DNA from: Cerasibacillus quisquiliarum
GTDB taxonomy: Bacteria; Bacillota; Bacilli; Bacillales; Amphibacillaceae
Direction: 5' to 3'
DNA length: 64,000 bases
Assembly (NCBI RefSeq): GCF_014202495.1
Contig: NZ_JACHHA010000005.1
Coordinates: 62,001 to 126,000, forward strand
Below the pieces are notes generated by a model. It was not told the DNA's origin, made no database searches, and saw only the letters and a list, made by a program, of their open reading frames with translations. Of this stretch, positions 54,752-64,000 are shown in pieces. The first letter of the stretch is position 1. The number at the start of each line of letters is the position of its first letter. The translations under genes were made by a program, and so were the position numbers.

Positions 54752-54778
54752 TATAATAGACTTTGAAAACGCTTTACT
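54752..54778 (+). promoter_or_regulatory. rocD -10 element with a probable cre site
   Basis: TATAAT (54752-54757) is followed directly by TTGAAAACGCTTTACT (54763-54778), matching 14 of 16 positions of the CcpA cre consensus. Over the start point, CcpA would repress rocD during glucose growth. No good -35 is visible, so an activator may be needed. Confidence 0.55.
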
Positions 54779-54809
54779 TTATTAACGCTTATGTATTGGA
54801 GGATTACAA

Positions 54810-56003
54810 ATGACGATAACGAATAAAATTATTAAACAAACAGAAACATATGGTGCCCAGAATTATCATCCGTTACCTGTTGTTATTTCTAAGGCAGAAG
54901 GGATTTGGGTAGAAGATCCTGAGGGCAAGCGTTACATGGATATGCTTAGTGCGTATTCTGCAGTTAATCAAGGTCACCGACATCCGAAAATCATTAAAGC
55001 TTTAAAAGACCAAGCTGATAAAGTTACTTTAACATCACGTGCATTCCATAACGACCAACTTGGACCATGGTATGAAAAGATATGTCAATTAACAGGAAAA
55101 GAAATGGCCCTACCAATGAACACTGGTGCTGAAGCTGTTGAAACAGCGATTAAAGCAGCACGCAGGTGGGCCTATGACGTTAAAGGTGTTCCAGAGAATA
55201 AAGCAGAAATCATTGTTTGTGAAGGCAATTTTCATGGTAGAACAATGGCAGCCATCTCATTATCATCAGAATCCGAATATAAACGTGGTTTTGGTCCGAT
55301 GTTACCAGGAATAAAAATTATTCCGTATGGTGATATTGACGCACTTAAAGCAGCTATCACCGAAAATACAGCCGCGTTTCTATTCGAACCTATTCAAGGT
55401 GAAGCAGGAATTATCATTCCACCTGAAGGTTTTCTAAAACAAGCCTACGATGTTTGCCATGAAAATAATGTGCTTTACATAGCTGATGAAATTCAAGCAG
55501 GATTAGCACGCAGTGGAAAAATGTTCGCCTGTGACTGGGAAGGGGTGACCCCTGATGTGCTTATTTTAGGTAAAGCTCTTGGTGGTGGTGTCATGCCTAT
55601 TTCATGTGTCATCAGTGATAGGGAAGTTTTAGGCGTTTTTAATCCGGGTTCACATGGTTCTACCTTTGGAGGAAATCCACTCGCTTGTGCAGTCTCACTT
55701 GCTGCCCTAGATGTCATTATCGAAGAAGATTTAGCCACACGTTCATTAGAGCTGGGCACATATATGATGGACGAATTAAAGAGAATTAAAAACCCAATGA
55801 TCAAAGAAGTTCGTGGTAAGGGATTATTTATCGGTGTTGAATTAACAGAGTCAGCACGTCCATATTGTGAAGCATTGAAAGAGCGTGGTCTATTATGTAA
55901 AGAGACACATGAAAATGTTATTCGTTTTGCGCCACCATTAATTATTGAAAAGAAAGATTTAGACTGGGCCTTAGAACAAATTCATAACGTTTTGGAAGGT
56001 TAA
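54810..56003 (+). CDS. rocD: Ornithine aminotransferase
   Basis: A 397-residue PLP enzyme converting ornithine and 2-oxoglutarate to glutamate-5-semialdehyde and glutamate (arginine catabolism). Motifs: [17 protein letters not shown] (about 43-59), [15 protein letters not shown] (about 104), [11 protein letters not shown] (Asp about 226), and the PLP lysine in [12 protein letters not shown] (about 255). SD TTGGAGG precedes the ATG. It stands alone, without the rest of a roc operon, as in B. subtilis relatives where it is often split off. Confidence 0.95.
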   Translation: MTITNKIIKQTETYGAQNYHPLPVVISKAEGIWVEDPEGKRYMDMLSAYSAVNQGHRHPKIIKALKDQADKVTLTSRAFHNDQLGPWYEKICQLTGKEMALPMNTGAEAVETAIKAARRWAYDVKGVPENKAEIIVCEGNFHGRTMAAISLSSESEYKRGFGPMLPGIKIIPYGDIDALKAAITENTAAFLFEPIQGEAGIIIPPEGFLKQAYDVCHENNVLYIADEIQAGLARSGKMFACDWEGVTPDVLILGKALGGGVMPISCVISDREVLGVFNPGSHGSTFGGNPLACAVSLAALDVIIEEDLATRSLELGTYMMDELKRIKNPMIKEVRGKGLFIGVELTESARPYCEALKERGLLCKETHENVIRFAPPLIIEKKDLDWALEQIHNVLEG

Positions 56004-56067
56004 AAATCAATAAGATAAAAGGAGCTAAATAGAATCTGTTAAATAGACAAGGGAGAAATGTAATGAT

Positions 56068-56112
56068 ACGGTCTTAACTCTAATTAAAACAAGGTTAAGA
56101 CCGTTTTCCCTT
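56068..56112 (+). terminator. Terminator downstream of rocD
   Basis: ACGGTCTTAAC / GTTAAGACCGT, perfect 11-bp stem with a 14-base loop, then TTTCCCTTT. Confidence 0.75.
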
Positions 56113-56357
56113 TCCTAATACTTTTCATATTGATAAATATCAATGTATTTAACAATAGTTTTTGAAAATCCTGTGATGTGCAGATAAATATTTTTAAGTA
56201 AAGTTAATTCACTTTGTGATGGCATATTATGACCTATAAAACAGATATCCACCCCTATATAATAGGAGTGAATGATTATATTTATGTTTTTCGTTTCAGT
56301 GCTCTAAATATGATATATCTAACCTAGTTACTCACAATTTTTTCTTTAAGAACATCA
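56113..56357. other. Non-coding region between rocD and addA
   Basis: No gene is seen. A palindrome ATTGATA-AA-TATCAAT (near 56129-56144) and an inverted repeat CACCCCTAT/ATAGGAGTG (near 56250-56270) are present. The latter may help end the addBA transcript. Confidence 0.35.
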
Positions 56358-59300
56358 TTATCGCTTTGGAACATTAAGCAGTAGTTCCTTGGAGAAGAAG
56401 TATAAATAAACAGACTTAACAGGTTGTTGCCAAATCTTTTCGATAGCTTGGCGATACAGATTCATCTGTATTTGATAACGTTTGATTAATTGATCTTTTA
56501 TATTATCCGTTACGTCACCGTTTATTCGGTCTGTTTTATAATCTAAGATTATCCACCCTTCATCTGTCGGGATAAGACAGTCAATAACTCCTTGGATTAA
56601 GACTTCTTCTTGTTCAGATTCGTCCCAGTTTCGATAAACGTCTTGAGCAGGTAAAGTTAAACTAAATGGAACCTCACGATATATTTTTTCAACGGTCATC
56701 ATATATTTGGCAATATCTGTTGTATAAAACTTTTCAATCGCTTGGGTATCTATCACTTCCACCATTTCTGAACGGAGTATTTCTCGATCTACTAAGCTAT
56801 GAATAAATTCATTAATTTCATTTTGTGCTAATGCTTTTGCAAATGGAAGATGCTGCATCACCGTATGCATAATAGTCCCTTTTTCAGCTGCTGATACTGT
56901 TTTTTCTCTTTGCATAAAGACAGGACGTTTTGTAATAGGTGCTTGATAAGGTATAACAAACTGATTATCACTATACTCATCAGGCTGCTCTTGTTGGCGT
57001 TTGATTTCTGTCACACTTTGTTTTGCTCTTGAAAGCTTTGCTAAACGGTGCGTATATTGAAAGTTAAGCCGAGCATCAACTTTTTCAAATGTTATTCGAT
57101 CAGTTGTCTTAACAGGCTTCCAGTTTACAAGATGATCTTTTATTTTTTGTTCTGAAACATTTTTATCTGTTTCAAAGTCTGTCAGATCACTTCCGTGAAT
57201 CACTTGAATATCCCAATTAGATTGATCTTGTCTAATTTCCTTGGAGACATTTGGCCCAATTTCCCCTTTTCTTAATACGCTACTCTGTTCGTGGCGAATA
57301 AGAGCAGGCGCTACCCAATCAAGATACGTTTTTGATTGGCTTCGATAATATGCAGGAAGAACCCATGTTGGATGAGCCAGCATCTGTTCCCAGGCTTCCT
57401 GTTTTTTCACAAATGAATTTACGTTTCCTACCATGACTAACTTTTCCTTGGCACGTGTTAATGCAACATATAAGACACGCATCTCCTCTGCCAGTTGTTC
57501 ACGTAATTTCTTCTGTTTAACGGCCTGCTTATATAATGTCGAATAAGTAATACGTTTAATCGGATTAATATAATTGCTTGCAAAACCTAGATCTTTGTCT
57601 AATAAATAACGTTTTTTTAAATCTTGAAAATTAAATTCACTTGCCATCGCTCCAACAATAACGACCGGAAATTCCAATCCTTTACTCTTATGAATCGTCA
57701 TCATGCGAACGACATCTTCTTGCTCACTTAGTGCCCTTGCTGCCCCTAAGTCATCGCCTTGTTCTTCCATCCGTTCGATAAAGCGTAAAAAACGGAATAA
57801 ACCACGAAAGGAAGTTGTCTCATAAGCACGTGCCCTATCATATAAAGCACGTAAATTTGCTTGTCGTTGTCTCCCACCAGGCATACCACCGACAAAATCA
57901 TAATAACCTGTATCTCGATAAATATTCCATATTAATTCTGACAAAGCGCCTTGTCTTGATTGTTTACGATAATGGTCAAGTTGAGTCATAAATCGCCTAA
58001 TTTTTTTGGCTGTGTCATCGTTATTTTGTTCAACATATTTTTTAAGTGCGTGATAATACGTGCTTTTCTTATCTGCCAAACGAATGCGAGTCATTTCATC
58101 TTCATTTAACTGTACAATTGGTGAACGTAAAACAGAAGCTAATGCAATGTCTTGTTGTGGGTTATCAATTGCTTTTAATAAGCTAATCATAACCTTAACT
58201 TCAATCGCTTCAAAATATCCCGTTGACAATTCGGCATAAACTGGTATCCCTTGTTTTTTCAGTTCATCAACAATGACTGGTGCCCATGTCAATGAGCGTA
58301 ATAGTATAACAATATCACGATATTGAATGTCCCTTTGTGCTTGTCGTTCTTTATCGAATACTTGTAATGGTTTTTTAATCCATTGTTTAATTTTCTTTGC
58401 ATAGATGCGTGCTTCAAGCTGTGCCTTTTCTAAATCTAGGTAACTTTCTTCATCTTCATTTTCAGACTGTACATCAGACTTTTCTCGATCAATAATAATG
58501 AGTTCAGGTTTTGCTTCTTGAAAAGGAAAGTCATCATATTGGGTGTTTCCATAAACTAGCTCCGCGTCTTTCGTATAGTTCATCTCCCCAAGTGTTTCGT
58601 CAAGTATTTGTTTAAAAATATAATTAGTCGCTAATAATATGTCTTTGCGACTTCGAAAATTTTTGGCTAGATCAATACGTTCTGCTGGATGCTCCTCTTT
58701 GTTAAATGTGTTGTATTTTTCAATAAACAATGTTGGTTCAGCATGTCTAAATCGATAAATACTTTGCTTGACATCTCCAACCATAAATCGATTTCCTGGT
58801 CCTTCTTGCTCACTTACAAGACGTAAAATCATTTCTTGGACATAATTTGTATCTTGATATTCGTCAACTAGTACTTCGCTAAATTGCTCTTGTAATTTTT
58901 TAGCGACGTTTGACGGTAAAATGTTCGATGGAGTGGATGATTCATCAACTAAGAGTGCAAGACAATAATGCTCTAAATCCGAGAAATCAACGACCCCTTT
59001 TTCTTTTTTAAGTTGAGTGAAGCGGTGCTTAAAATCAATTACTAATTCGGTTAATTGTTTAACTACTGGAGCTAAGTCTTTCATATCTTTTATATGACTT
59101 GCTAAGTCGCGTAAAAAATAATCATCAATCATATCTGTCCAACGATCCTTATAACGATTACGAATCGCCTTGACCATTTCTTTTTTGTCCTCGTTACATT
59201 CTAATCGCTTTCTAGATAGTGGCTTAAATTTGCTCGATTGCATATACGGTTGTAATGTTTCCCAGGATGTTAAAAGACTTTTCGCTTCTTCTAACATCAA

Positions 59301-60071
59301 TTTGTCCTGCTCTAACGTTTCAATATACGTGTACGGACCATCACTTTCTTGAGCAATTTCAAATGCCATATTAATCTCCTGTTCAATGGCTTGAAACTGT
59401 TCACTTACAGCTTGTTTAATCATTTTTAGCCATGTTAGATCATGTTCTGTCCATTCATCAGGAATATCATAAACATCGCTTAACTGATGGAGCCATGCTT
59501 CCGGCCATGGATTTTGAATAGCAAATTGATAAAGGTTTAATATTAACTCTTCAACTTCTTTATCACTACGATCATTTGAAAAGCGATCAACGACAGCGAA
59601 AAAACGCTCTTGTTCTTCGCCTTCTTTTCCATACCATTCTTCAAATAACGACTCAAGTGCTTCTTGTTGCATTAAATCAGCTTCCACATCATCAACTATT
59701 CGAAATGCAGGATCAAGATCGAGTAAATAAGCATGTCTTTTAACAATATCTAAGCAAAATGAATGCAATGTTGAAATCGACGCACGTTGCAATAGCGATA
59801 ACTGGCGTTTTAAATGATGTGAAGTTGGATGTTTTGATAATGCTTCTTCTAAAGCCTGCCCCACCCGATTACGCATCTCTTGTGCAGCCGCATTTGTAAA
59901 TGTTACAACGAGAAGTGAGTCGATATCTATTGGATCATCTTGTCGTAATATTTTCTGAATAATGCGTTCAACTAGAACAGCTGTTTTACCTGAACCAGCA
60001 GCTGCAGCGACTAGAATATCTTTTCCTGATGTATAAATAGCTTGTTCTTGTTCTGTTGTCCACGTTACCAT
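56358..60071 (-). CDS. addA: ATP-dependent helicase/nuclease subunit AddA
   Basis: A 1237-residue UvrD-type helicase with C-terminal RecB-family nuclease, half of the AddAB complex that resects DNA double-strand ends and recognises Chi. Q motif TEQEQAI and Walker A AAAGSGKTAVLVERI (about 21-35), helicase motif II LVDEYQDTN (about 405), motif VI VALTRAKEK (about 875), and the nuclease GVIDCLIP...WIILDYKTD (about 1155-1180) are intact. Its ATG follows immediately after the addB stop codon. Confidence 0.97.
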   Translation of the reverse strand: MVTWTTEQEQAIYTSGKDILVAAAAGSGKTAVLVERIIQKILRQDDPIDIDSLLVVTFTNAAAQEMRNRVGQALEEALSKHPTSHHLKRQLSLLQRASISTLHSFCLDIVKRHAYLLDLDPAFRIVDDVEADLMQQEALESLFEEWYGKEGEEQERFFAVVDRFSNDRSDKEVEELILNLYQFAIQNPWPEAWLHQLSDVYDIPDEWTEHDLTWLKMIKQAVSEQFQAIEQEINMAFEIAQESDGPYTYIETLEQDKLMLEEAKSLLTSWETLQPYMQSSKFKPLSRKRLECNEDKKEMVKAIRNRYKDRWTDMIDDYFLRDLASHIKDMKDLAPVVKQLTELVIDFKHRFTQLKKEKGVVDFSDLEHYCLALLVDESSTPSNILPSNVAKKLQEQFSEVLVDEYQDTNYVQEMILRLVSEQEGPGNRFMVGDVKQSIYRFRHAEPTLFIEKYNTFNKEEHPAERIDLAKNFRSRKDILLATNYIFKQILDETLGEMNYTKDAELVYGNTQYDDFPFQEAKPELIIIDREKSDVQSENEDEESYLDLEKAQLEARIYAKKIKQWIKKPLQVFDKERQAQRDIQYRDIVILLRSLTWAPVIVDELKKQGIPVYAELSTGYFEAIEVKVMISLLKAIDNPQQDIALASVLRSPIVQLNEDEMTRIRLADKKSTYYHALKKYVEQNNDDTAKKIRRFMTQLDHYRKQSRQGALSELIWNIYRDTGYYDFVGGMPGGRQRQANLRALYDRARAYETTSFRGLFRFLRFIERMEEQGDDLGAARALSEQEDVVRMMTIHKSKGLEFPVVIVGAMASEFNFQDLKKRYLLDKDLGFASNYINPIKRITYSTLYKQAVKQKKLREQLAEEMRVLYVALTRAKEKLVMVGNVNSFVKKQEAWEQMLAHPTWVLPAYYRSQSKTYLDWVAPALIRHEQSSVLRKGEIGPNVSKEIRQDQSNWDIQVIHGSDLTDFETDKNVSEQKIKDHLVNWKPVKTTDRITFEKVDARLNFQYTHRLAKLSRAKQSVTEIKRQQEQPDEYSDNQFVIPYQAPITKRPVFMQREKTVSAAEKGTIMHTVMQHLPFAKALAQNEINEFIHSLVDREILRSEMVEVIDTQAIEKFYTTDIAKYMMTVEKIYREVPFSLTLPAQDVYRNWDESEQEEVLIQGVIDCLIPTDEGWIILDYKTDRINGDVTDNIKDQLIKRYQIQMNLYRQAIEKIWQQPVKSVYLYFFSKELLLNVPKR

Positions 60072-63000
60072 TTACTTCTCACTCCCCTTTCTTAATTTTT
60101 CTAAAACTTCATCATCTTTCATATCCGGTAACTTATGGAAGGTGTTTGCTTCTGTTAAAGGGTCAAATTGGCAGACAGATTTAAAAGGACAATACGTACA
60201 TGCCTCTTTATTTTTATATTTAAATGGATTAAGCTTAATCGTTCCTTCAATCATATCTAACCCAGCTCTGATCATAAGTTTATGGATATGTTCTTGGAGT
60301 ATAATAAATGTTTCTTGATCTGCTACTTTTGAATAACTATAAAATCCACCATTCTTCTTCAAACCTACTGGAATGATTTGGCTTGTTCCTGAATCTAAAG
60401 AGGTATCCATCAATTGTATGACACCTTCATCAGCAATTAAAAGCCCCTTCATTTTATATTGTTTGAAAATCTCCTTTTCTAGTGCATGTTCGTTCAAATT
60501 TGGTTTACCTGAAATCATCGGATTATGCACGTGGAAATATAGGACGCCAGCTGGGGTAGCTTTAATACCTAGCCATTGTTCTGAATGAGCTAATACAACG
60601 TCTAAATAAGTTAACATCTGTAATGCTAAACCATAATAAACTTCAAGTAAGTTTAAGCTATGATCACTCGATTTATAATCAATAATTCGCAAATACAATT
60701 GGTCATCTTTCTGAGCTCGATCTACCCGGTCAATTTGTCCCCGCAAAATAAGCTCATATCCATTCGGTAATGTCAAAGTAATCGGTGGAAGATCATCTTT
60801 TTCACCAAGTCCAAACCCTAACTCTAATCCAATCGGTGAAAAGTCACTTCTTCTTGCTTGTTCACTCAAAATAAAAGTCGCTCTTGCGATGACTTCTTGT
60901 AACTTCCTTTGAATATATTGATAACGATTTGAACTATATAGGATTTGATGCTGCAACACAGGTGCTAAACGGCGAACTGCTCGTCTAGCGTAACCATTCG
61001 CATCTTCCTTCGTTAACAGAGCATAATCTGTTCCTTCTTCTTGAACCCATTCTGTAATGATTTTTAAAGCTTCGTGGAATAACTGGCCAATATCAGGTGC
61101 ATCTAATTTATATGTCCGTCTTTCTTGTAAGCCGAGGCTATATCTTGCAAAATGTTGAAACGAACAACGGTAATATGTTTCTAATCGTGATACACTTGCT
61201 TTAATTTTCTTCGGATATAATTGCTTAACCGTCTTTTGTGCCAAGCTAGTCGGCTTGTTCTCATAAACTAAACTTTGTAAGACGTTAAATGTTACCCCAT
61301 GCTTTGGATGATTTATAATATACCAATTTAATACATGCCACCAAATATCCTTCATCGGATAACCTCTTACATAACGTGATAGTTGGGCAGTTAATGCAGC
61401 ACGTGTTTTTTCTGGTGTCGTAATAAATCGTTCTGCTTCTATTAATTCATCTGGATCCTGTAACATGAGGTAAGTCATGCCATTAGGAAATAGCTGCTCT
61501 AGTTTACGTATCATTTGTGAGGGCATTTTCGCCTTTCCTTCTTCATCACTAATCGGATAACTCACCCATAAAAATTCATTAGCTGACGTAAAAACAAGAT
61601 ACATATAAAACCAATCGTCCAGCAATTGACGTTTTGCCGTATCTGCTAACTTCATACCGTGAATGGCAAGAAATTCACGTTCTTCTTCGTTTATGACTCC
61701 TTCAGCTGGTGGTTTTAGTGGCCATAATCCTTCATTTACGCCTAATAAAAAAGTACATTTCTTCCCACTAATACGAGAGCGTTCAACAGAGCCAACAATA
61801 ACATGATCCATACTTGGAGGAACATGAGCAAATTTCAATGAAGTAAGCCCCGCTTCAATCATTTCACGAAACAGGGCAAATGACATTTTTTCATCTCCTG
61901 CCATCTCCACAATTTCATCGAATAATTGAATAAGAGCATGCCAAACTTGTTCTTGCTCTCTCCCTTTTTCTATTTGTCCCTTCTCATCATACTCATTCCG
62001 TAATTGTTCAAGCCTTTTAGGAACTTGTATGTTTTCAAGCAATACATAAATAAGTTCACAACGTTCTTTAATCGTTTCTGCCTGTCGCATTGCTTCATCA
62101 AATGAGCGTAACGGCCCTACAACTTGTGCACGATAACGATTTATCTTTTCCTGCATATCACGCTCATCATCTGTCTGAGTCTTTCTATCAAAACCACGAA
62201 ATCGTTGAAACACCCATTCATCATTTGAAAACCAGCTTGACCTTGAGCGAATACCATACTCTAAACAATAATTTTCTAATTCATCAATAGCATCGGCTGT
62301 TAAAGGATAGCGTTCATCCTGAATAGGTATAAAACCTGTTTTCAACATACGGAACACAGCATCATAGCGCCAATTACCATGAATAACATCTAAGATAGAA
62401 CGAATAAATTCGATTAAAGAATGGTTTAACATCGACCGTTTCTCATCAATAAAAACGGGAATATTATAATCGGCAAATAACGTTTCAATTAAATCATGAT
62501 ATGTTTCCGGATCGCGTATAAATATAGCCATATCACGGAAACGATACCCATGTTCTCGAACAAGTGACAAGATCTCTTGTGCAACTCCTTCAACTTCAGC
62601 ACGTGGATGAACAGCTTCACCTAATTTAATTGGAACATCTCCCACATATTCAGGTACAGGATGCGTATCAAAATGTTTCTCTAAATGGGCAAAATAAGGG
62701 TGATGTTTAAAACGATCGTTTTCCGCATCTAAACGAACATGTGACTCTATATTAATTTGATGAACTTCAGCTAGCTGTTTTAATTGATTATACGTTTCAG
62801 TCGTTTGGTAAAACAAGTCAAGATCAGAACGTTCTTTTTCACCTAAATCATCGACTGTTAATGCAATCGTTACTTTGCGACATGTTTTTAAGAGAGCTTC
62901 GATTACACGCATTTCAATCGGAGTAAATCGATGAAAACCATCTAAATAAACTTCTGCATCTTGCATTAGTGTCGCTTCTGGGATCTTCTCTGCAAGAAGT

Positions 63001-63569
63001 CTTAATTCATCTTCCCCATCCATATAATTATCCTTTAACACAGTCATGAAACGATCGTAAATATATGTTAAATCTTTTAATTTATCGACAAGCGCTTTTT
63101 CTGTCGGATGTTGATGAACAAATTGATTCATTACTATCTGCTGTTCAACTAACATACTTGGTGTGATTTCATATCGCTTAAACTCTTTCATAATCGCTTC
63201 TAATTGTTCGAGAAACCCTTGTTTTTCAGTAGTCTTCTGAAACACAAGCCAATCTTCTTGTTTTTCCTTCAGAATCTTGCGAAGTAACATTTGAATACCG
63301 ACAGAACTAATATATTGCCGTGTAGCACCACCTGTTTCTTGAAATATCCGCCAAGCTAAACGGGAAAAACTAACCACTTGTGTCCGAATACTACCTGTAA
63401 ATTCAGGATCACGAAATAAAGTATATTCTTGATCGAATGTCATTTGATCAGGTACAATATAAAAAATCGCTGACCCTTGTGGATCGTGGAGTGATTTCTT
63501 CTTTATTTCTTCAAACATCAAAGCACTCTTATCTGTTCCTGATCTTCCTACAATAAAACGAAGTGTCAT
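60072..63569 (-). CDS. addB: ATP-dependent helicase/nuclease subunit AddB
   Basis: A 1165-residue partner of AddA with the AddB nuclease domain and Fe-S cluster. Cysteines are present at YYRCSF (about 799) and the C-terminal ACTYCPFKSVCQF (about 1120-1132). The nuclease motif GQIDRVD...LRIIDYKSSDHS lies near 950-975. The N-terminal Walker A reads GRSGTDKS, with Asp13 where the P-loop glycine is expected. The start at 63569 follows GGGGGAG; 11 extra in-frame codons upstream are unlikely. Right next to it lies addA, no gap. Confidence 0.97.
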   Translation of the reverse strand: MTLRFIVGRSGTDKSALMFEEIKKKSLHDPQGSAIFYIVPDQMTFDQEYTLFRDPEFTGSIRTQVVSFSRLAWRIFQETGGATRQYISSVGIQMLLRKILKEKQEDWLVFQKTTEKQGFLEQLEAIMKEFKRYEITPSMLVEQQIVMNQFVHQHPTEKALVDKLKDLTYIYDRFMTVLKDNYMDGEDELRLLAEKIPEATLMQDAEVYLDGFHRFTPIEMRVIEALLKTCRKVTIALTVDDLGEKERSDLDLFYQTTETYNQLKQLAEVHQINIESHVRLDAENDRFKHHPYFAHLEKHFDTHPVPEYVGDVPIKLGEAVHPRAEVEGVAQEILSLVREHGYRFRDMAIFIRDPETYHDLIETLFADYNIPVFIDEKRSMLNHSLIEFIRSILDVIHGNWRYDAVFRMLKTGFIPIQDERYPLTADAIDELENYCLEYGIRSRSSWFSNDEWVFQRFRGFDRKTQTDDERDMQEKINRYRAQVVGPLRSFDEAMRQAETIKERCELIYVLLENIQVPKRLEQLRNEYDEKGQIEKGREQEQVWHALIQLFDEIVEMAGDEKMSFALFREMIEAGLTSLKFAHVPPSMDHVIVGSVERSRISGKKCTFLLGVNEGLWPLKPPAEGVINEEEREFLAIHGMKLADTAKRQLLDDWFYMYLVFTSANEFLWVSYPISDEEGKAKMPSQMIRKLEQLFPNGMTYLMLQDPDELIEAERFITTPEKTRAALTAQLSRYVRGYPMKDIWWHVLNWYIINHPKHGVTFNVLQSLVYENKPTSLAQKTVKQLYPKKIKASVSRLETYYRCSFQHFARYSLGLQERRTYKLDAPDIGQLFHEALKIITEWVQEEGTDYALLTKEDANGYARRAVRRLAPVLQHQILYSSNRYQYIQRKLQEVIARATFILSEQARRSDFSPIGLELGFGLGEKDDLPPITLTLPNGYELILRGQIDRVDRAQKDDQLYLRIIDYKSSDHSLNLLEVYYGLALQMLTYLDVVLAHSEQWLGIKATPAGVLYFHVHNPMISGKPNLNEHALEKEIFKQYKMKGLLIADEGVIQLMDTSLDSGTSQIIPVGLKKNGGFYSYSKVADQETFIILQEHIHKLMIRAGLDMIEGTIKLNPFKYKNKEACTYCPFKSVCQFDPLTEANTFHKLPDMKDDEVLEKLRKGSEK

Positions 63570-63653
63570 TTTTCTCCCCCTTTTCCCTCTAATCATAAAC
63601 AAAAAGCTTCTATCTTCTTATTTTAACAAAGATAAAAGCATTCCCATAGCAAC

Positions 63654-64000
63654 TTAATGAGTACGGTCTCCAATAGTTGTTCCTGTTGGATTAAATCTTT
63701 TTTTTCGTTGGAGTCTTTTTTCTATATATTTCCCTAATGTCCAAAACAGACCGATAAAAATAACAACTAAAATTGTTTTTAATGGATTTTTAGCGAATGA
63801 CGCAATGCTTGAACCGACATATGACATCGAAAAAATCATCACCGCTTTACCGAGGAGAATTGCCAAAACGTACTGATAAACCTTAATTTTCGATAAGCCT
63901 GACACGACATTAATGACCGATGATGGGGAGAAAGGAAAGCTAAGTAGAATAAATAATGGCCCAAAGCCGTGTTGTTCAACCCAACCTGTCACTTTATATA
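63654..64000 (-). CDS. yhjE: TVP38/TMEM64 family membrane protein (YhjE-like), partial
   Basis: The C-terminal 115 codons of a VTT/DedA-type membrane protein; the 5' end lies beyond the window. The typical FPFSPSSVINVVSGLSKIKVYQYVLAILLGK motif, two helices (about 30-60 and 70-93 of the visible part) and a basic tail are present. In B. subtilis yhjE also precedes addB, which supports the name. Members influence membrane lipid or vesicle processes; the exact role is unknown. Confidence 0.8.
   Translation of the reverse strand, partial: YKVTGWVEQHGFGPLFILLSFPFSPSSVINVVSGLSKIKVYQYVLAILLGKAVMIFSMSYVGSSIASFAKNPLKTILVVIFIGLFWTLGKYIEKRLQRKKRFNPTGTTIGDRTH

Overview
This window is a chromosomal segment of a low-GC, endospore-forming member of the Bacillaceae. 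The evidence is the gene content and order, which follow Bacillus subtilis over long stretches: yjcH-yjcG-yjcF, cotZ/cotO, yjbO-nadK-relQ / yjbK-yjbI-yjbH, pepF-coiA-mecA-spx, trpS...yjbA-fabF-fabH-med, the yit group, yisL, rocD and addB-addA-yhjE. The coat proteins show sporulation, and the spx/yjbH/mecA/coiA/med set is the Bacillus stress and competence circuitry. The genus cannot be fixed from the sequence; AT-rich relatives such as Oceanobacillus or Virgibacillus would fit (inference).

Layout. 1-6 kb: a large catalase homologue with altered heme-site motifs, tRNA-Val(GAC) with clear promoter and terminator, a decayed membrane gene, a Nudix/histidine-phosphatase pair, and a lipoprotein gene cut short beside a degenerate ISLre2-type transposase. 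6-16.5 kb: a Cys-rich coat-like pair, a heterodimeric ABC exporter, the yjc genes, a DUF421 protein, coat genes and mgtE. 16.7-28 kb: the yjb cluster. This covers pseudouridine synthase, NAD kinase, the small alarmone synthetase RelQ, a CYTH protein, truncated hemoglobin, the Spx adaptor YjbH, PepF, CoiA, MecA and Spx. 28-30.6 kb: a secreted DUF4015 protein and trpS under a T-box leader.

30.6-38.75 kb is an accessory island between trpS and yjbA, where B. subtilis carries the opp operon. It holds gene fragments, a secreted protein with one in-frame TAG, a 53-residue six-cysteine peptide, and an ECF sigma / anti-sigma / membrane-protein operon with its own ECF-type promoter. Next come a 12-cysteine phospholipase A2-like protein, a ribbon-helix-helix protein, a 39-residue membrane peptide coupled to a larger membrane protein, and conjugative-element debris (topoisomerase III pieces and a frameshifted membrane gene). 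The sigma/PLA2/cysteine-peptide neighbourhood is the best candidate here for an undescribed system.

38.8-64 kb returns to core genes: yjbA, FapR-controlled fabH-fabF, med, a yjaV-like gene, yjzD, uppP, moaD, yitW, yitV, yitU, two tiny genes, an Nfu_N protein, yitT and yitS. A 340-bp structured GC-richer non-coding element follows, then a polytopic membrane protein, a membrane-anchored amylase homologue lacking all its catalytic residues, yisL, rocD with a probable cre site, addA/addB, and the start of yhjE cut by the window edge.
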